64,000 bases of DNA from Maylandia zebra (GCF_041146795.1 NC_135184.1:4117967-4181966); one strand, 5' to 3'; positions 22,340 to 33,059 are shown, numbered from the stretch's first letter. The notes: a model not told the origin generated them from the letters alone. Program-made: numbers and translations.

Positions 22340-22930
22340 CAAAAGTATCTGTTATGATCCTGGGTCGGTGACCCAGTGAGGATCAGGACTGTCCGGCCTT
22401 CGGTTAGCCATTCTGAGTGTCTCTCGTCAACTAGCAGCTGGCTCATTTGTGCTGCCAGGCGCTCGTGGAGTGCAGTCAGCTTCTTCAGCCAGAAGGCGCG
22501 AACCATAACAGGACCTGGTGCTGTCCAACTCTTCATACTGGAGACCCTTTCTTGGATATCTGCCACTGTGATGGTTACTGGACCCTGTTCGGGGAGGTCG
22601 CTGTGGTCTGCCCTCAGATCCACTAGCCACTGAGCACTGCTGTTATGGGTTGCGTCCTTCTCCCATATGCTCTTCCAGTATTGTTCTGTCTCCAGCCTTG
22701 GTGGTGCTGTTCTCATATTGTTCCCCTGCCCCTGTACACCTTGGCTAGTTCCGTGGAGAACAGCTGGTTTATTCTCCTGCCTTCTATCTCTCTGGTGTAC
22801 CTCTTCAAGCGGCTGGCCAAGGACGTGAGTCATTGCATGGCAGTTTCCAGGGCCTCAGATATGGACAGCTTCCTGTACTTCTTAGGCACCTTCTTCATTG
22901 TGCCTTTTTGCAACTCCGATAGTTGGTAAT
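22340..22930 (-). pseudogene. LINE fragment, N-terminal side of RT (R4/Dong-type relative)
   Basis: On the minus strand, ETEQYWKSIWEKDATHN, SAQWLVDLRADHS and VSSMKSWTAPGP then ALHERLAAQM match the region leading into the reverse transcriptase of a fish LINE. Its C-terminal endonuclease part appears to be represented at 42411-43330. Upstream (22833-22930) VPKKYRKLSISEALETAM continues in another frame. The element is cut at 22340, before the RT catalytic core. Several frameshifts. The link to the other fragment is inferred. Confidence 0.6.
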
Positions 22931-24564
22931 CGTGGCTGTAGGTATCGTTTGTAGTGCTGCATTAACATCATATATAACTTTCAAAGTAACTAGTTACTAG
23001 GGAAAGTAACTTTGGTTTTACTCAGAATTCTCTTGTTAATGTGTTGCTTCTGTAACTGGATAGCCAGCATGATTGCCAGTCCTCTAGCTTGCTTACTTGC
23101 CACAAGTGCACTGTGCCACCTACCAATAGAAAGATAATGTGCATATTTCCATGAGAGAAATCCCACGCCTGGACCGTCGTTGACCACCGCCATGATTCTA
23201 GCCTGCTTTTTACATCCAACACAAAGTGCTAAACAAGAAGAGTTCCCAGATGGTACAGTGGACACATGTGTGACTCCTGTGATTAAAGCATCTTTCTTTC
23301 AGCTTAACGAGTGAATCGTCAGCTCGTTCAAACACACGTTAAAGTCCGTTTGGCTCGACACCACCGAACAGAGGCAGCAATATAACATAGCTAACATTAA
23401 CAGTGCAGTGAATCCTGCTTGTGCCGTGATATTCAGGACTGCAAACCGAGCAGCATTCACTGACTTTCAGCTTGTTGTGTTTGTGGATATATGACTGACT
23501 TTAATTATCCATAAAATCATCACATTCTCTGTAAAATTAAGGTCAACTATATATATATTTTGAAGTAGAGGCTTTAAAACATCACTAATGTCACATAACT
23601 TTGCCAACATGTGGCCAACATTAATGTTTTAATGTTCTTCATTATTAAACATTCGCACATAAATAAGAGACATCATATTCAGTACTTACTTTTGACAGTT
23701 CAGTCTTCGGCCGCTCCTTTCTGCCTTCTGCCGTATTTTGCGGCAAAATTATCCACACCCACCGCTGCGCTATGAATTGTGGGATATATGGGACCACGAA
23801 GCGTGCACCGGACCACGCTTGATATTTGGGAAAATCGACGGCGCATTTGGAGTATGCATTTGAAGTACACTTCAAATTGGGACAGCCGTCGTCCCGTGGC
23901 GGTGACGTAATCGTACTCAAAATGTGTACTTCAAGCGTGCGGTCTCTTAATTGGGACACAGCCATAGTGTGTGTCCTCTCATGTTTGTTGCTTGTCCATC
24001 TGTGTTTCTTCCCTGCGTTTTCTACCACAGTTGTCTGTTTAGGTTAGTTTTGTTAGTCATTACCAAATTAGGTCACCTTTAGGTTTTGTTTTCCTCCCCA
24101 TGTTTCTGTTTGTGCCACCAGTGTGTAAATAAAGCTCGCTCACGTCCAAGACAGTGCCAGCGTCTGGGTCCTCTCTCACAGTCACCACACGTCTGCCACC
24201 GCAGCCGTGACGGTATCATTCTAAGATCTGAGTAAAAAAATCCTTCTCATTCTATATCTCTCTCTGGAAGAAATAAAAAGCCCACATTTGCAAAAAAAAA
24301 AAAAAAAAAAAAAAAAAAGAGAGATATGTTTATTTAAATAATTAAAACAACATTTTCTGATTTCATCTAAGCAGTGTCAGACATAAAGAAAACATTGGGA
24401 AATAACGGACAACACTGTTCAAATCCATAATGACTTTTACTTATTTGTGTCACTTTCCAGCTTTTGGATAGAGTGATGTAATCTTGGCTATAGAATACAA
24501 GTGTCAATAAATTATTTATCCATTCTTGTTTTTCTATAATAAAGTACATTCCACATTTTAAAAC
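22931..24564. other. Repeat-rich, gene-free stretch
   Basis: Positions 22975-23010 (AAGTAACTAGTTACTAGGGA) look like the end of a common AGTAACT-type MITE. 23860-23960 (TTCAAATTGGGACAGCC, TTAATTGGGACACAGCC) looks like another MITE end. 24110-24215 (AAATAAAGCTCGCTCACG...) is the tail of an unclassified repeat related to 17148-17200. No gene is supported. Confidence 0.4.
24293..24318. repeat. Poly-A tract
   Basis: An uninterrupted run of about 26 A. It may be the tail of a retroposed insertion, but the upstream sequence does not let me name one. Confidence 0.9.
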
Positions 24565-25958
24565 TTAACTAGTATGAATTCTCATGTGCCTTTTCAAGTG
24601 TATCAGCTGAACAAAACTTTTCCCGCAATTGCCACAGGAATGTGGCTTCTCAGGCATGTGAATTCTCATGTGAGTTTTCAAGGACGTCATATGACTGAAG
24701 CTTTTCCCACAGGTAATGCAAGAATGTGGCTTCTCACCTGTGTGAATTTTCATATGAATTTTCACTCCAGATTTCTGACTGAATCGTTTCCCACAAGTGT
24801 TACAACAATATGGCTTCTCACCTGTGTGAATTCTAATGTGAGCTTTCAAATTCGTCATGTCACTGAATCTCTTTCCACAGGTGTTACAAGGGTGGGGCTT
24901 CTCACCTGTATGAATCATTTTATGTTTTTTGAATCCTGATAAATCGCTAAATCTTTTCCCACAGGTGCTACAAGAATATGGCTTCTCACCTGTATGAATT
25001 CTCATGTGGGTTTTCAAGTTCATCATATGACTGAAACTTTTTCCACAGGTAATGCAAGAATGTGGCTTCTCACCTGTATGAATTCGCATGTGAGTTTTCA
25101 AGGACTTCATACGACTGAAGCTTTTCCCACAGGTAATGCAAGAATGTGGCTTCTCACCTGTGTGAATTTTCATATGATGTTCCAGTCCAGATTTCTGAGT
25201 GAATCGTTTCCCACAAGTCTTACAACAATATGGCTTCTCACCTGTGTGAATTCTAATGTGGGTTTTGAAGGCTGACAAGGCACTAAAGGTTTTTCCACAT
25301 GTGCTACAACAATATGGCTTTTCACCTGTGTGGACTCTCATATGAGTTTTCAGGTTTATCATCTGACTGAATCCTTTTCCACAGATACTGCAAAAATGTG
25401 GCTTCTCACCTGTGTGAATTTTCATGTGAGTTTCCAGTCCTGATTTCTGACCAAAACATTTCCCACAGGTGCTACAAAAAAAAGGCTTCTCACCTGTGTG
25501 AATTCTTACATGTTTTGTCAAGTGACATTCGTACTGAAAAGTCTTTCCACAAGTGTCACAATTTAGAGACTTTTTACTTTTGCCAGTTTTACACTGATTC
25601 TCTGGCACTGGAGAGTTGTTTACACTGTTACTGTTCTTCAGCTCTGGTTTTCTAGTAGATTCTGATTCCACATGCTCATTTCCTCCTTGATGCTGGCTCT
25701 CTGGTGCAGGAGAGTTGTGAGAAAGGAGCTGGTCTCTGTTTGGTTCATGTTCACTTTCATCAAAAGTCACCATAAAGGTATCAGTCTCCTCCTTCAATAA
25801 AAGCTGTTCTCCTTCCTCACTGGTGCAAAGTTCCTCTGGTTCCTCTTTAATCCATGGGAGTTCTGGGTCCTCGTGGTTCAAACTGGAGTTCCTCTCCTGG
25901 TTACACACCTGCTGGTCATGCAGATCCTCTTGCTTAAAGACACACTGTTGCGCAAGAT
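24565..25958 (-). CDS. C2H2 zinc-finger protein B, last coding exon
   Basis: The largest finger array in the window. The exon starts after AG at 25960-25959 in phase 1 and reads D-L-A-Q-Q, an acidic linker ([18 protein letters not shown]), then twelve complete C2H2 fingers. The linker before finger 12 is HMPEKP instead of HTGEKP. Repeated finger types (QKSG at positions -1 to 3 in three fingers; SHM or SRM in three) point to internal duplication of fingers. No KRAB, SCAN or BTB domain. Joined to exon 27265-27484 it gives 537 residues with no frame defect. Nuclear DNA-binding regulator by family; target unknown. Confidence 0.92.
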
Positions 25959-27264
25959 CTGAAGGGACAAGTGGACAAAAATATATTCTAATTTTAACGA
26001 TTAGCAGTACTTTAATGGTTGTGAACTATGAACAGGTTGCTCACATGTACCACTGAAATTTAGAGTGTACAAATGTGACAAATTATTTGGACACTGAAGC
26101 AAATTGTTGAGTATTTGGATGTTTGTGATACTAAATATGTATGAATTTTAAAGATATTGGTTTTCTTCCAATTTAATTTAGTTTGGGAATGCTGGCTCTG
26201 ACCTCTTATATCGTGGTAAACACTTTGACTGCACACGTCCAAACACCATGAAAAAAACTCTTCTTATATGATCAACTTCAACTTTAGAAATTCTGAATTG
26301 TATATTATGAAAACTGAATCTAAAAATTAATCCATTAATTAATCCTGGGAATTGATCAAATTAAATTTCACACATTTCCATTCTACAGAGAAAAAAACTT
26401 AATCTTTAACTTAAACTGATGACAAAAAAAAGAAACTTCTGCTGTTGGATTTGTGTCTCTGTAGGGGTGCAGACACTTCACTTCTTGCATTCTGGTGAAT
26501 TTTTTTCACATGAATTAACATTTTTTTGCATCCTTATAATGCAATGATGGGAATAATGGCGTTAAGTAACAATGTTACTAACGCTGTTACTTTTGTCAGT
26601 AACTAGTACTATAACTAATTACTATTTCTATGTTTACAACGCTGTTACAGTTACTAATAAGAAAATGTGGTGCGGACACGTTACTATTTTTCATTTAACC
26701 AGGAGCTGGGGGGGGGGGGGGGGGGGGGGGGGGACAATCACACGGGTGCTGCTGATTGGCTGAGGAAGAATAAAGTAGCCATGGTAAACCAATCACCTGA
26801 CCAATTTAAGATGACACATAGCAACAAGATGCTATTTCAACCCAAAACAACCCTGAGTGTCCATTTTTGTGTTAAAAGTGGTAAATGTGATAAAAAAAAA
26901 TTTTAAAAAGTGATAAATAAAAAATATACCCCATAATTTTTTCCGGAATACTATTGTCACATTTACTGTCTAAGGTCAGTGGTAGGAAGAGAGAGATTGA
27001 GTTTTGAGATGTGAGAGATTTGTGATGTGTAGCATGTTTGGAGTGTAGTTAGTGTGTTGATATGTAGTTTGTGTGGATAATTGTTTGTTTTGTGTATAAG
27101 AACAGTGAAGCCACTGCTGCATGTCAAAGTTACTGTCAAAGAGCCACCAAGCCACCATTTACACTGCAGTCTGCAGAGGTGCATTAATTTTACTTATTGC
27201 AGATTCCTGCTATGCTAAGAAAAAGAAATGTTACTTCATTATTTTTAAGGGCAGTTTAGCATAC
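25959..27264 (-). other. Intron of zinc-finger gene B
   Basis: A 1306-bp intron. It includes a decayed MITE around 26540-26760 (GGCGTTAAGTAACAATG, TTACTAACGCTGTTACTTTT) that contains a long G tract. No other feature. Confidence 0.7.
26708..26733. repeat. Poly-G tract of 26
   Basis: Twenty-six consecutive G on the plus strand, within the intron of zinc-finger gene B (C-rich in the transcript). It can form a G-quadruplex in DNA. The length may be affected by sequencing error. Confidence 0.9.
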
Positions 27265-27484
27265 CTTTACTGTATGTCGTTATTTCAGGTTTCCAGATGG
27301 TATCCAGCAGTCTGAGCCGCTCTTCTCCAGTCCAGATGATGATGCCCTCAGCCTCCTGCTTCACTACAAGCTGCTCTCCCTCTTTAATCTGTGGATGCTC
27401 TGGGTCCTGTGGGTCCAATGTGGAGTTACTCTCCTGGTTACAGACCTGCTGGACATCCAGACCCTTCCCCTCATTACAGTTCAT
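27265..27484 (-). CDS. Zinc-finger protein B, 5' coding exon
   Basis: Reads MNCNEGKGLDVQQVCNQESN, an acidic module shortened by a deletion (PQIKEGEQLVVKQE), then RLRLLDTIWKPEI ending at G|GTATGC (GT at 27264-27263), leaving one base for the phase-1 last exon. The splice acceptor is near 27498. As at loci A, D and E, phase-1 entry from an upstream exon meets an immediate stop, so the ATG at 27484 is the likely start. The tail TTYSK differs from the usual KLHRI. Confidence 0.72.
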
Positions 27485-27499
27485 GTTGCTGTTGGTTGT

Positions 27500-28089
27500 C
27501 TTAGATGAACACAAGAAAAAGATCTAATGTGATTATAGGAGAACACACATAAGCAAATATATCTCAGCAAGACTATGAATACGTTGCTCAAATAAAAACT
27601 ACTTTCAGCAGCTTGCTTATTGATAAGCGATACCTGCTAAAGCAGGAAGCTCTAGGAATTCAGGTGTAGGTGTGTCACAGGTTAATATTGTTTAGGCAAT
27701 GGCACTTCCCCACAGGTGCCACTAGTGGAGTGGACTCTGCTTTTGATGTAAACTGGACGCTTTGTCTGTCAGTTTGACAACCCTCAGGTCACATCAGAGT
27801 AATAACAATATGTGGGAAAATAATAATGAAGACTAGAACATTTTCTATACTGTTAATTAACTTTCGCCTGTTTTGAATAGGCACTGTTATTTGCTTATTG
27901 CTGTATTCGCGGTATGCTTACGCGTGGGAGTATCACCAGTTAAACTCTGAGGTTATTTTATGTTTCTTTTTCAAAACAATATGAATGACAGATTGTTGTG
28001 TTTAGCCAACCCCACAAAGTGCCATTTGTAGGAGACGTATTCACACTGATTACTTCCTGCTTTGTCGGTATCAAGTCCTGGAAAGCCGC
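27500..28089. other. No gene recognised
   Basis: Upstream side of locus B up to the inverted-arm structure. Nothing coding or repeated that I can identify. Confidence 0.4.
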
Positions 28090-28102
28090 TGTTCCAGATC
28101 TA

Positions 28103-28166
28103 CTGGCGTTTAGATCAACTGGCGTTTAGATCAACTGGCGTTTAGATCAACTGCCGTTTAGATCAA
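28103..28166 (+). repeat. Four 16-bp tandem units near the arm end
   Basis: CTGGCGTTTAGATCAA occurs four times head to tail (the fourth with one change, CTGCCG) plus a partial fifth. The right arm and the internal copy have only about one unit, so the array expanded in this arm. Subterminal repeats of this kind often bind a transposase. Confidence 0.88.
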
Positions 28167-28932
28167 CTGGCGTTAGTCGAACAGATGTGTGGCAGTCTTG
28201 CGTTTCAGGAGCTGCTACCGACAAACCAGCAAAAAAAACGCCAAATGTGTCATCTGTGACACTTGTGAGGTTGTCTCAAACACACTCCGTCAGTCTTGAT
28301 GCTGTTGAACAACAAAATTTATAAAAATGTGGCGAGTTTACCTGGTGATATCCTCACGCGCGACACGATCGCGAAACAGCAAACAATTAACACCACGCCG
28401 ATGTTGTTCACAGGACAGCAAGAGTAAACGATCGGGAGACTCTTGTCGTCGTTATCGTTCCCTTGCACGTTTTATTTCTCCGGTTTCAGCGTTTTTGCTC
28501 CACAACTAAAGCGAGCAGTTTACTTTGTGCCCTAACATGGACTCGAGTCAACCAGCGCCACCTCTGGCCAAGTGCCACAGCCTACAGCCAGATCAACCTG
28601 TGACACACATCTGCACCACGTTTGAATTCGTTTCATGCACATTTGTACCTTTCAATTGTGTCTGTTTGTGCGTCATGCAAATAAACCTTTGAAATGAATG
28701 ACATGACACTAATATTTCACTAGTGTTGTAACATCACATGTCGTTAGCGTAGTCTGTCTGTGTCTTTTCTCTGCGAACAAACATTTTAGAGTTGGTTGTG
28801 ATATACAGTCTGTATAAGTGTGGTTAATCTAATAAACATTTATAAGGAGATGGCAGTTACTGTGAATGTACAGCAGGTGATTAGTAATAAACAGTCAGAC
28901 AATGACTCTGACAATCTCATTCAATCTTGCAG

Positions 28933-29022
28933 ACTGAATGCACCTTCTGTGGAAAGTGGTACCACACAGTGTGTCTGGACGTCCCCTGTGCAGAAGGCGA
29001 CTACAAATGTTGTGGGTGCTAA
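28933..29022 (+). pseudogene. PHD-like cysteine-rich terminal exon, left arm
   Basis: After a possible splice acceptor (CTTGCAG, AG at 28931-28932) the frame reads TECTFCGKWYHTVCLDVPC then AEGDYKCCGC and stops at TAA, directly followed by AATAAA. The C-x2-C, W-Y-H-x2-C and final C-C-x-C pattern resembles the second half of a PHD or similar cross-brace zinc finger. It has no visible upstream coding exon in this arm, so I call it a fragment. Confidence 0.5.
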
Positions 29023-29304
29023 ATAAACAGAAACAAATGATCCCTGTTGTCTTTGCTTACTGATGTTTTTAGTGTTGACAATCCACATTGCTGGAATTGC
29101 ATCTGTCAACATGTTTGTGGGTAGATTTGGATGTACCAGGGGTAAGTGCAGCCACTCAGCCTCTACTCAATGTGATCATAGCAGCAGGTGCAGATGTGTC
29201 ACAAGTTAATCTAGTAGTAGGCTGTGGTAGTAGTGGACTGACCTCCATTTGAAACTGCTCCAGCTGCTGTGTGATAGTGGATCTGCTACAAATTGAAGAT
29301 CATA

Positions 29305-29711
29305 AGCAAGTTTTGAGAGTTGGAGGCAAATAGGGACCCCTCTTCTTGCCTCAGATGTCTCTCCTTTCTGAGGCTCTTCCCGGGTGGGGGCAGATGGAGC
29401 TCCTCCTCAAGGTTTCTGCTGGGCTTTGTCTGTTCTTGGAGTACTGTTTGTTCCTCTTTATGAGATAACTCCTCGTTTATCTCAGCCTTGGCACCAAGCA
29501 CAGATGGATGACGTATGGAATAAAACAAGTTGGACGTGAACAGTTTAACCCCCGACTTGTTAAAATTAAATCCATTTGCTTTAAACAGATGCCTGCATTC
29601 CCAAAAAATATTAAAGTTGTTGATAAAATGCACTGAGTGGTCAGCACATGCTGATATAAGCCATTTATTCAGTGTAAACAACCTGCTGAATCTCTCGTCT
29701 CCTCCTCTGAC
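29305..29711 (-). pseudogene. SGNH-esterase-like fragment
   Basis: On the minus strand: LNKWLISACADHSVHFINN, IFWECRHLFKANGFNFNKSG and KLFTSNLFYSIRHPSVL. This resembles the C-terminal end of the SGNH/GDSL esterase domain carried by some fish LINE ORF1 proteins. The expected D-x-x-H catalytic pair is replaced (NGFN), so it is inactive. It is cut at 29711 where the internal arm copy begins. Confidence 0.45.
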
Positions 29712-30650
29712 CAGTGTTCCAGATCTACTGGCGTTTAGATCAACTGGCGTTGGTCGAACAGATGTGTGGCAGTCTTGCGTTTCAGGAGCTGCTACCGACA
29801 AACCAGCAAAAAAACGCCAAATGTGTCATCTGTGACACGTGAGGTTATCTCAAACACACTCCGTCAGTCTTGATGCTGTTGAACAACAAAATGTTTAAAA
29901 ATGTGGCGAGTTTACCTGGTGATATCCTCATGCGCGACGCGATTGTGAAAACAGCAAACAAGTAACACCACGCCGATGTTGCTCACAGGACAGCAAGAGT
30001 AAACGATCGGGAGACTCTTGTCGTCGTTATCGTCCCCCTTGCACGGTTTGTTTCTCCGAATTCAGCGTTTTTGCTTCACAACTAAAGCGAGCAGTTTACT
30101 TTGTGCACTAACATGGAGTCGAGTCAACCAGCGCCACCTCTGGCCAAGTGCCACAGCCTACAGCCAGATCAACTTGTGACACACATCTGCAGCACTTTTG
30201 AATTCGTTTCATGCACATTTGTACCTTTCAATTGTGTCTGTTTGTGCGTCTGCAAATAAACCTTTGAAGAATGAAATGATATCATATATTCCTTATTGGC
30301 CTACATTTGTACAAAATTCCAAATTATATACACAAATTCATAGAAATCACTACTCCAATTGGTGATTATGATTTTGATATTCTCTTTTTCCATAACAATG
30401 AAATACGCCTTGGACAAATATGACACATCAATATTTCATTAGTGTTGTTGTCACATCACATCCTGTAAGCATCGTTTGTCTGTGTCCTTTCTCTGGAAAT
30501 GAATATTTCCAGCCAATATAGGCAATCCATCAACATGGCTGGAGTTATATACAGTCTGTATAAGTGTGGTTAATCCAATGAAGATTTGTAAGGAGACGGC
30601 AGTAACTTTGAATTCACAGCAGTTACACAGTGATTAGTAATAAACAGCCA
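29712..30650 (+). repeat. Third, diverged copy of the arm sequence
   Basis: Starts GTTCCAGATCTACTGGCG like the arms and follows their order (GCGACGCGATTG, CGATCGGGAGACTCTTGTCG, GCGCCACCTCTGGCC), but carries many substitutions and ~150 extra bases around 30278-30425. It stops resembling the arms near 30650. Confidence 0.8.
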
Positions 30651-30762
30651 GTGAGAGTGAGTGGATTTAAGAAAGTCAGTGACTCAGGTGTGTCGCTTGG
30701 TTTGTCATCTGTTTGTGAGACTGGAGGAGACGTAGAAATCTTTTGTTTTAAATCTTAGTTAG

Positions 30763-30873
30763 GAAGATTCCTGTTTGAAAACAAGCACTTTTTGTGAGAA
30801 ATGCAAGAACCACATCTGCAGAAAGCATACCGTTACATTCTGTCCATCATGTGGACAAAATCGAAAATGTTGA
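30763..30873 (+). pseudogene. piggyBac-type cysteine-rich C-terminal exon
   Basis: After an acceptor-like TAG at 30760-30762 the frame gives EDSCLKTSTFCEKCKNHICR, then KHTVTFCPSCGQNRKC and TGA. The pattern C-x5-C-x2-C-x4-C-x2-H-x5-C-x2-C matches the C-terminal cysteine-rich DNA-binding domain of piggyBac transposases. The DDD catalytic domain is not present nearby. Confidence 0.6.
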
Positions 30874-31150
30874 GCATTGAAAAACTGAGAACGTTGGGCA
30901 AGTTCAGAAGAAATGTGTTTGTAAGAATGAAAAACCAAATTGTTCCTAAAATAGTTATGGAAAGTCTAACTGTTGTATGTCTGTGTTCTACATGTTTATC
31001 TGATGGGAAATAAAGTTGCTATTGTTTTATTGCAGTTTCTTGACAATTCTGAGTGGATTTACACAGTACGGGTCAAAATTACCTGCAACAAAATCAATGT
31101 CACTTTTTTGTTTTTCAACATAATACAAGGGTTAATTTCCAAAACTTCCA
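30874..31150. other. Spacer between piggyBac-type exon and right arm
   Basis: AT-rich; two short open frames, 30801-31013 (overlapping the exon in another frame) and 30973-31155, have no domain. Confidence 0.4.
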
Positions 31151-32322
31151 TATGATCTTCAATTTGTAGCAGATCCACTATCACACAGCAGCTGGAGCAG
31201 TTTCAAATGGAGGTCAGTCCACTACTACCACAGCCTACTACTAGATTAACTTGTGACACATCTGCACCTGCTGCTATGATCACATTGAGTAGAGGCTGAG
31301 TGGCTGCACTTACCCCTGGTACATCCAAATCTACCCACAAACATGTTGACAGATGCAATTCCAGCAATGTGGATTGTCAACACTAAAAACATCAGTAAGC
31401 AAAGACAACAGGGATCATTTGTTTCTGTTTATTTAGCACCCACAACATTTGTAGTCGCCTTCTGCACAGGGGACGTCCAGACACACTGTGTGGTACCACT
31501 TTCCACAGAAGGTGCATTCAGTCTGCAAGATTGAATGAGATTGTCAGAGTCATTGTCTGACTGTTTATTACTAATCACCTGCTGTACATTCACAGTAACT
31601 GCCATCTCCTTATAAATGTTTATTAGATTAACCACACTTATACAGACTGTATATCACAACCAACTCTAAAATGTTTGTTCGCAGAGAAAAGACACAGACA
31701 GACTACGCTAACGACATGTGATGTTACAACACTAGTGAAATATTAGTGTCATGTCATTCATTTCAAAGGTTTATTTGCATGACGCACAAACAGACACAAT
31801 TGAAAGGTACAAATGTGCATGAAACGAATTCAAACGTGGTGCAGATGTGTGTCACAGGTTGATCTGGCTGTAGGCTGTGGCACTTGGCCAGAGGTGGCGC
31901 TGGTTGACTCGAGTCCATGTTAGGGCACAAAGTAAACTGCTCGCTTTAGTTGTGGAGCAAAAACGCTGAAACCGGAGAAATAAACCGTGCAAGGGAACGA
32001 TAACGACGACAAGAGTCTCCCGATCGTTTACTCTTGCTGTCCTGTGAACAACATCGGCGTGGTATTACTTGTTTGCCGTTTTCGCGATCGCGTCGCGCGT
32101 GAGGATATCACCAGGTAAACTCGCCACATTTTTATACATTTTGTTGTTCAACAGCATCAAGACTGACAGAGTGTGTTTGAGATAACCTCACAAGTGTCAC
32201 AGGTGACACATTTGGCGTTTTTTTTTTTTGCTGGTTTGTCGGTAGCAGCTCCTGAAACGCAAGACTGCCACACATCTGTTCGACCAACGCCAGTTGATAT
32301 AAACGCCAGTAGATCTGGAACA
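31151..32322 (-). repeat. Right inverted arm
   Basis: 1172 bp, the reverse complement of the left arm with a handful of differences. The repeat symmetry places position x of the left arm at about 60455 minus x here. Confidence 0.88.
31433..31522 (-). pseudogene. PHD-like cysteine-rich terminal exon, right arm
   Basis: Mirror-image copy of the 28933-29022 exon, intact on the minus strand. The two copies point towards each other. Confidence 0.5.
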
Positions 32323-32865
32323 CCGGCGGTACAGGTCCACTGATGAATACAGCTGCCTTCAGAGAGTTTGCAGTATTTAATAATCCAGTAAAGTCCCGTT
32401 TCTGCACGGAGTGGACCGTTTTTTCTCATTATGTGAGTTTAAAGTGTGATTTCATCTCCTGCTAACGTCACTTGTGTGTGTTTCACTGGATGTTTAAAAC
32501 TCAAAGTTTACAGTTTAAAGAAATGGAGCGTTTCTACGCCAGGTTTTAGTCTGTTAGCCTACAAACTGAGCTCCGATCAGGGTCCTACACGAGTCCTACA
32601 CCTGTGTTAGTTCAGTGACCCCCAGGGTCCGTTGATCGGCGGACAGAGGCGGTTTCTCGCAGCTTAAGTACACTTTTTTGTTTTACGGCGGTACTTTTGC
32701 GACTTTTTCCCGAGGTCGCAAAAGTATGACGTCACAACATTCTGATTGGTCACTTGCAATGTTGATCCTGGAACAACATTTACTATGTTGATCTGGGAAC
32801 AACACCAACACGACGATATCAGATCGCGCCCCGGGCAGAGGTTTTTTTTTCCATACCTGTAATTC
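32323..32865. other. Zinc-finger intron-1-like sequence and an insertion
   Basis: Positions 32560-32620 (GAGCTCCGATCAGGGTCCTA) correspond to the conserved intron start downstream of zinc-finger exon 1. Positions about 32640-32865 replace the rest of exon 1 and include two AACAACA-type boxes near GATCTGGGAACAAC; it looks like an insertion of unknown type. Confidence 0.4.
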
Positions 32866-32913
32866 TTCAGCATCAGTCAGCCTTTCTTTTATAAACTCGC
32901 ACTGTTGCTTCAA
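32866..32913 (-). pseudogene. Scrap of zinc-finger exon 1
   Basis: The minus strand reads KQQCEFIKERLTDAEEL, corresponding to the start of exon 1 at 40593-40764 (SVQYMRDFIRDRLTGVAEEI). The remainder of the exon is lost. It lies upstream of locus B and may be its original first exon. Confidence 0.55.
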
Positions 32914-33059
32914 CAGCTAAAGAATTTCGCTGTTAAGCGAGCTAACGGTACATGAACACGTCGAGCAAGTAAGGGTTGTGGCATCTTCCGCTGTTCTTCT
33001 GAATTTCCGGGAAACTGGTCATATCAGTGGCGTATTGCTGCCCTCCTCAGGCCATTAGT

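Larger units (their letters stand above)
28090..29304 (+). repeat. Left inverted arm
   Basis: 1215 bp. Differs from the right arm mainly by extra 16-bp units near its outer end. Contains a potential terminal exon at 28933-29022 followed by an AATAAA box at 29022-29027. Confidence 0.88.
28090..32322. mobile_element. Large element-like structure with ~1.2-kb inverted arms
   Basis: The left arm (28090-29304) and right arm (31151-32322) are near-identical inverted copies, both starting GTTCCAGATCTACTGGCG at the outer edge. Between them lie 1.85 kb containing a third, more diverged copy of the arm in left-arm orientation (29712-30650), a decayed esterase-like fragment and a cysteine-rich exon of piggyBac type. 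No target duplication is visible at the outer edges and no complete transposase is present. I read it as a dimer or nested insertion of one transposon family. The superfamily is unresolved. Confidence 0.75.

Noticed and set aside
22376..22929. Plus-strand open frames across the LINE fragment
   Set aside because: Antisense of the LINE coding region on the minus strand.
24574..25655. Plus-strand open frames across the gene B finger array
   Set aside because: Antisense shadows of the finger repeats; the periodic finger composition keeps the opposite strand open. Same for 3386-3583, 36739-36981 and 47749-48039.
24565..25958. Regularly spaced ~84-bp repeats that could be mistaken for a CRISPR or satellite array
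   Set aside because: The repeat period is one C2H2 finger and the frame is coding.
28820..29026. 68-codon open frame and its mirror at 31429-31635
   Set aside because: It is in a different frame from the cysteine-rich exon, has no recognisable domain, and is duplicated only because it lies in the inverted arms.
28090..32322. LTR retrotransposon
   Set aside because: The two long repeats are inverted rather than direct, and no gag, RT or integrase is seen.
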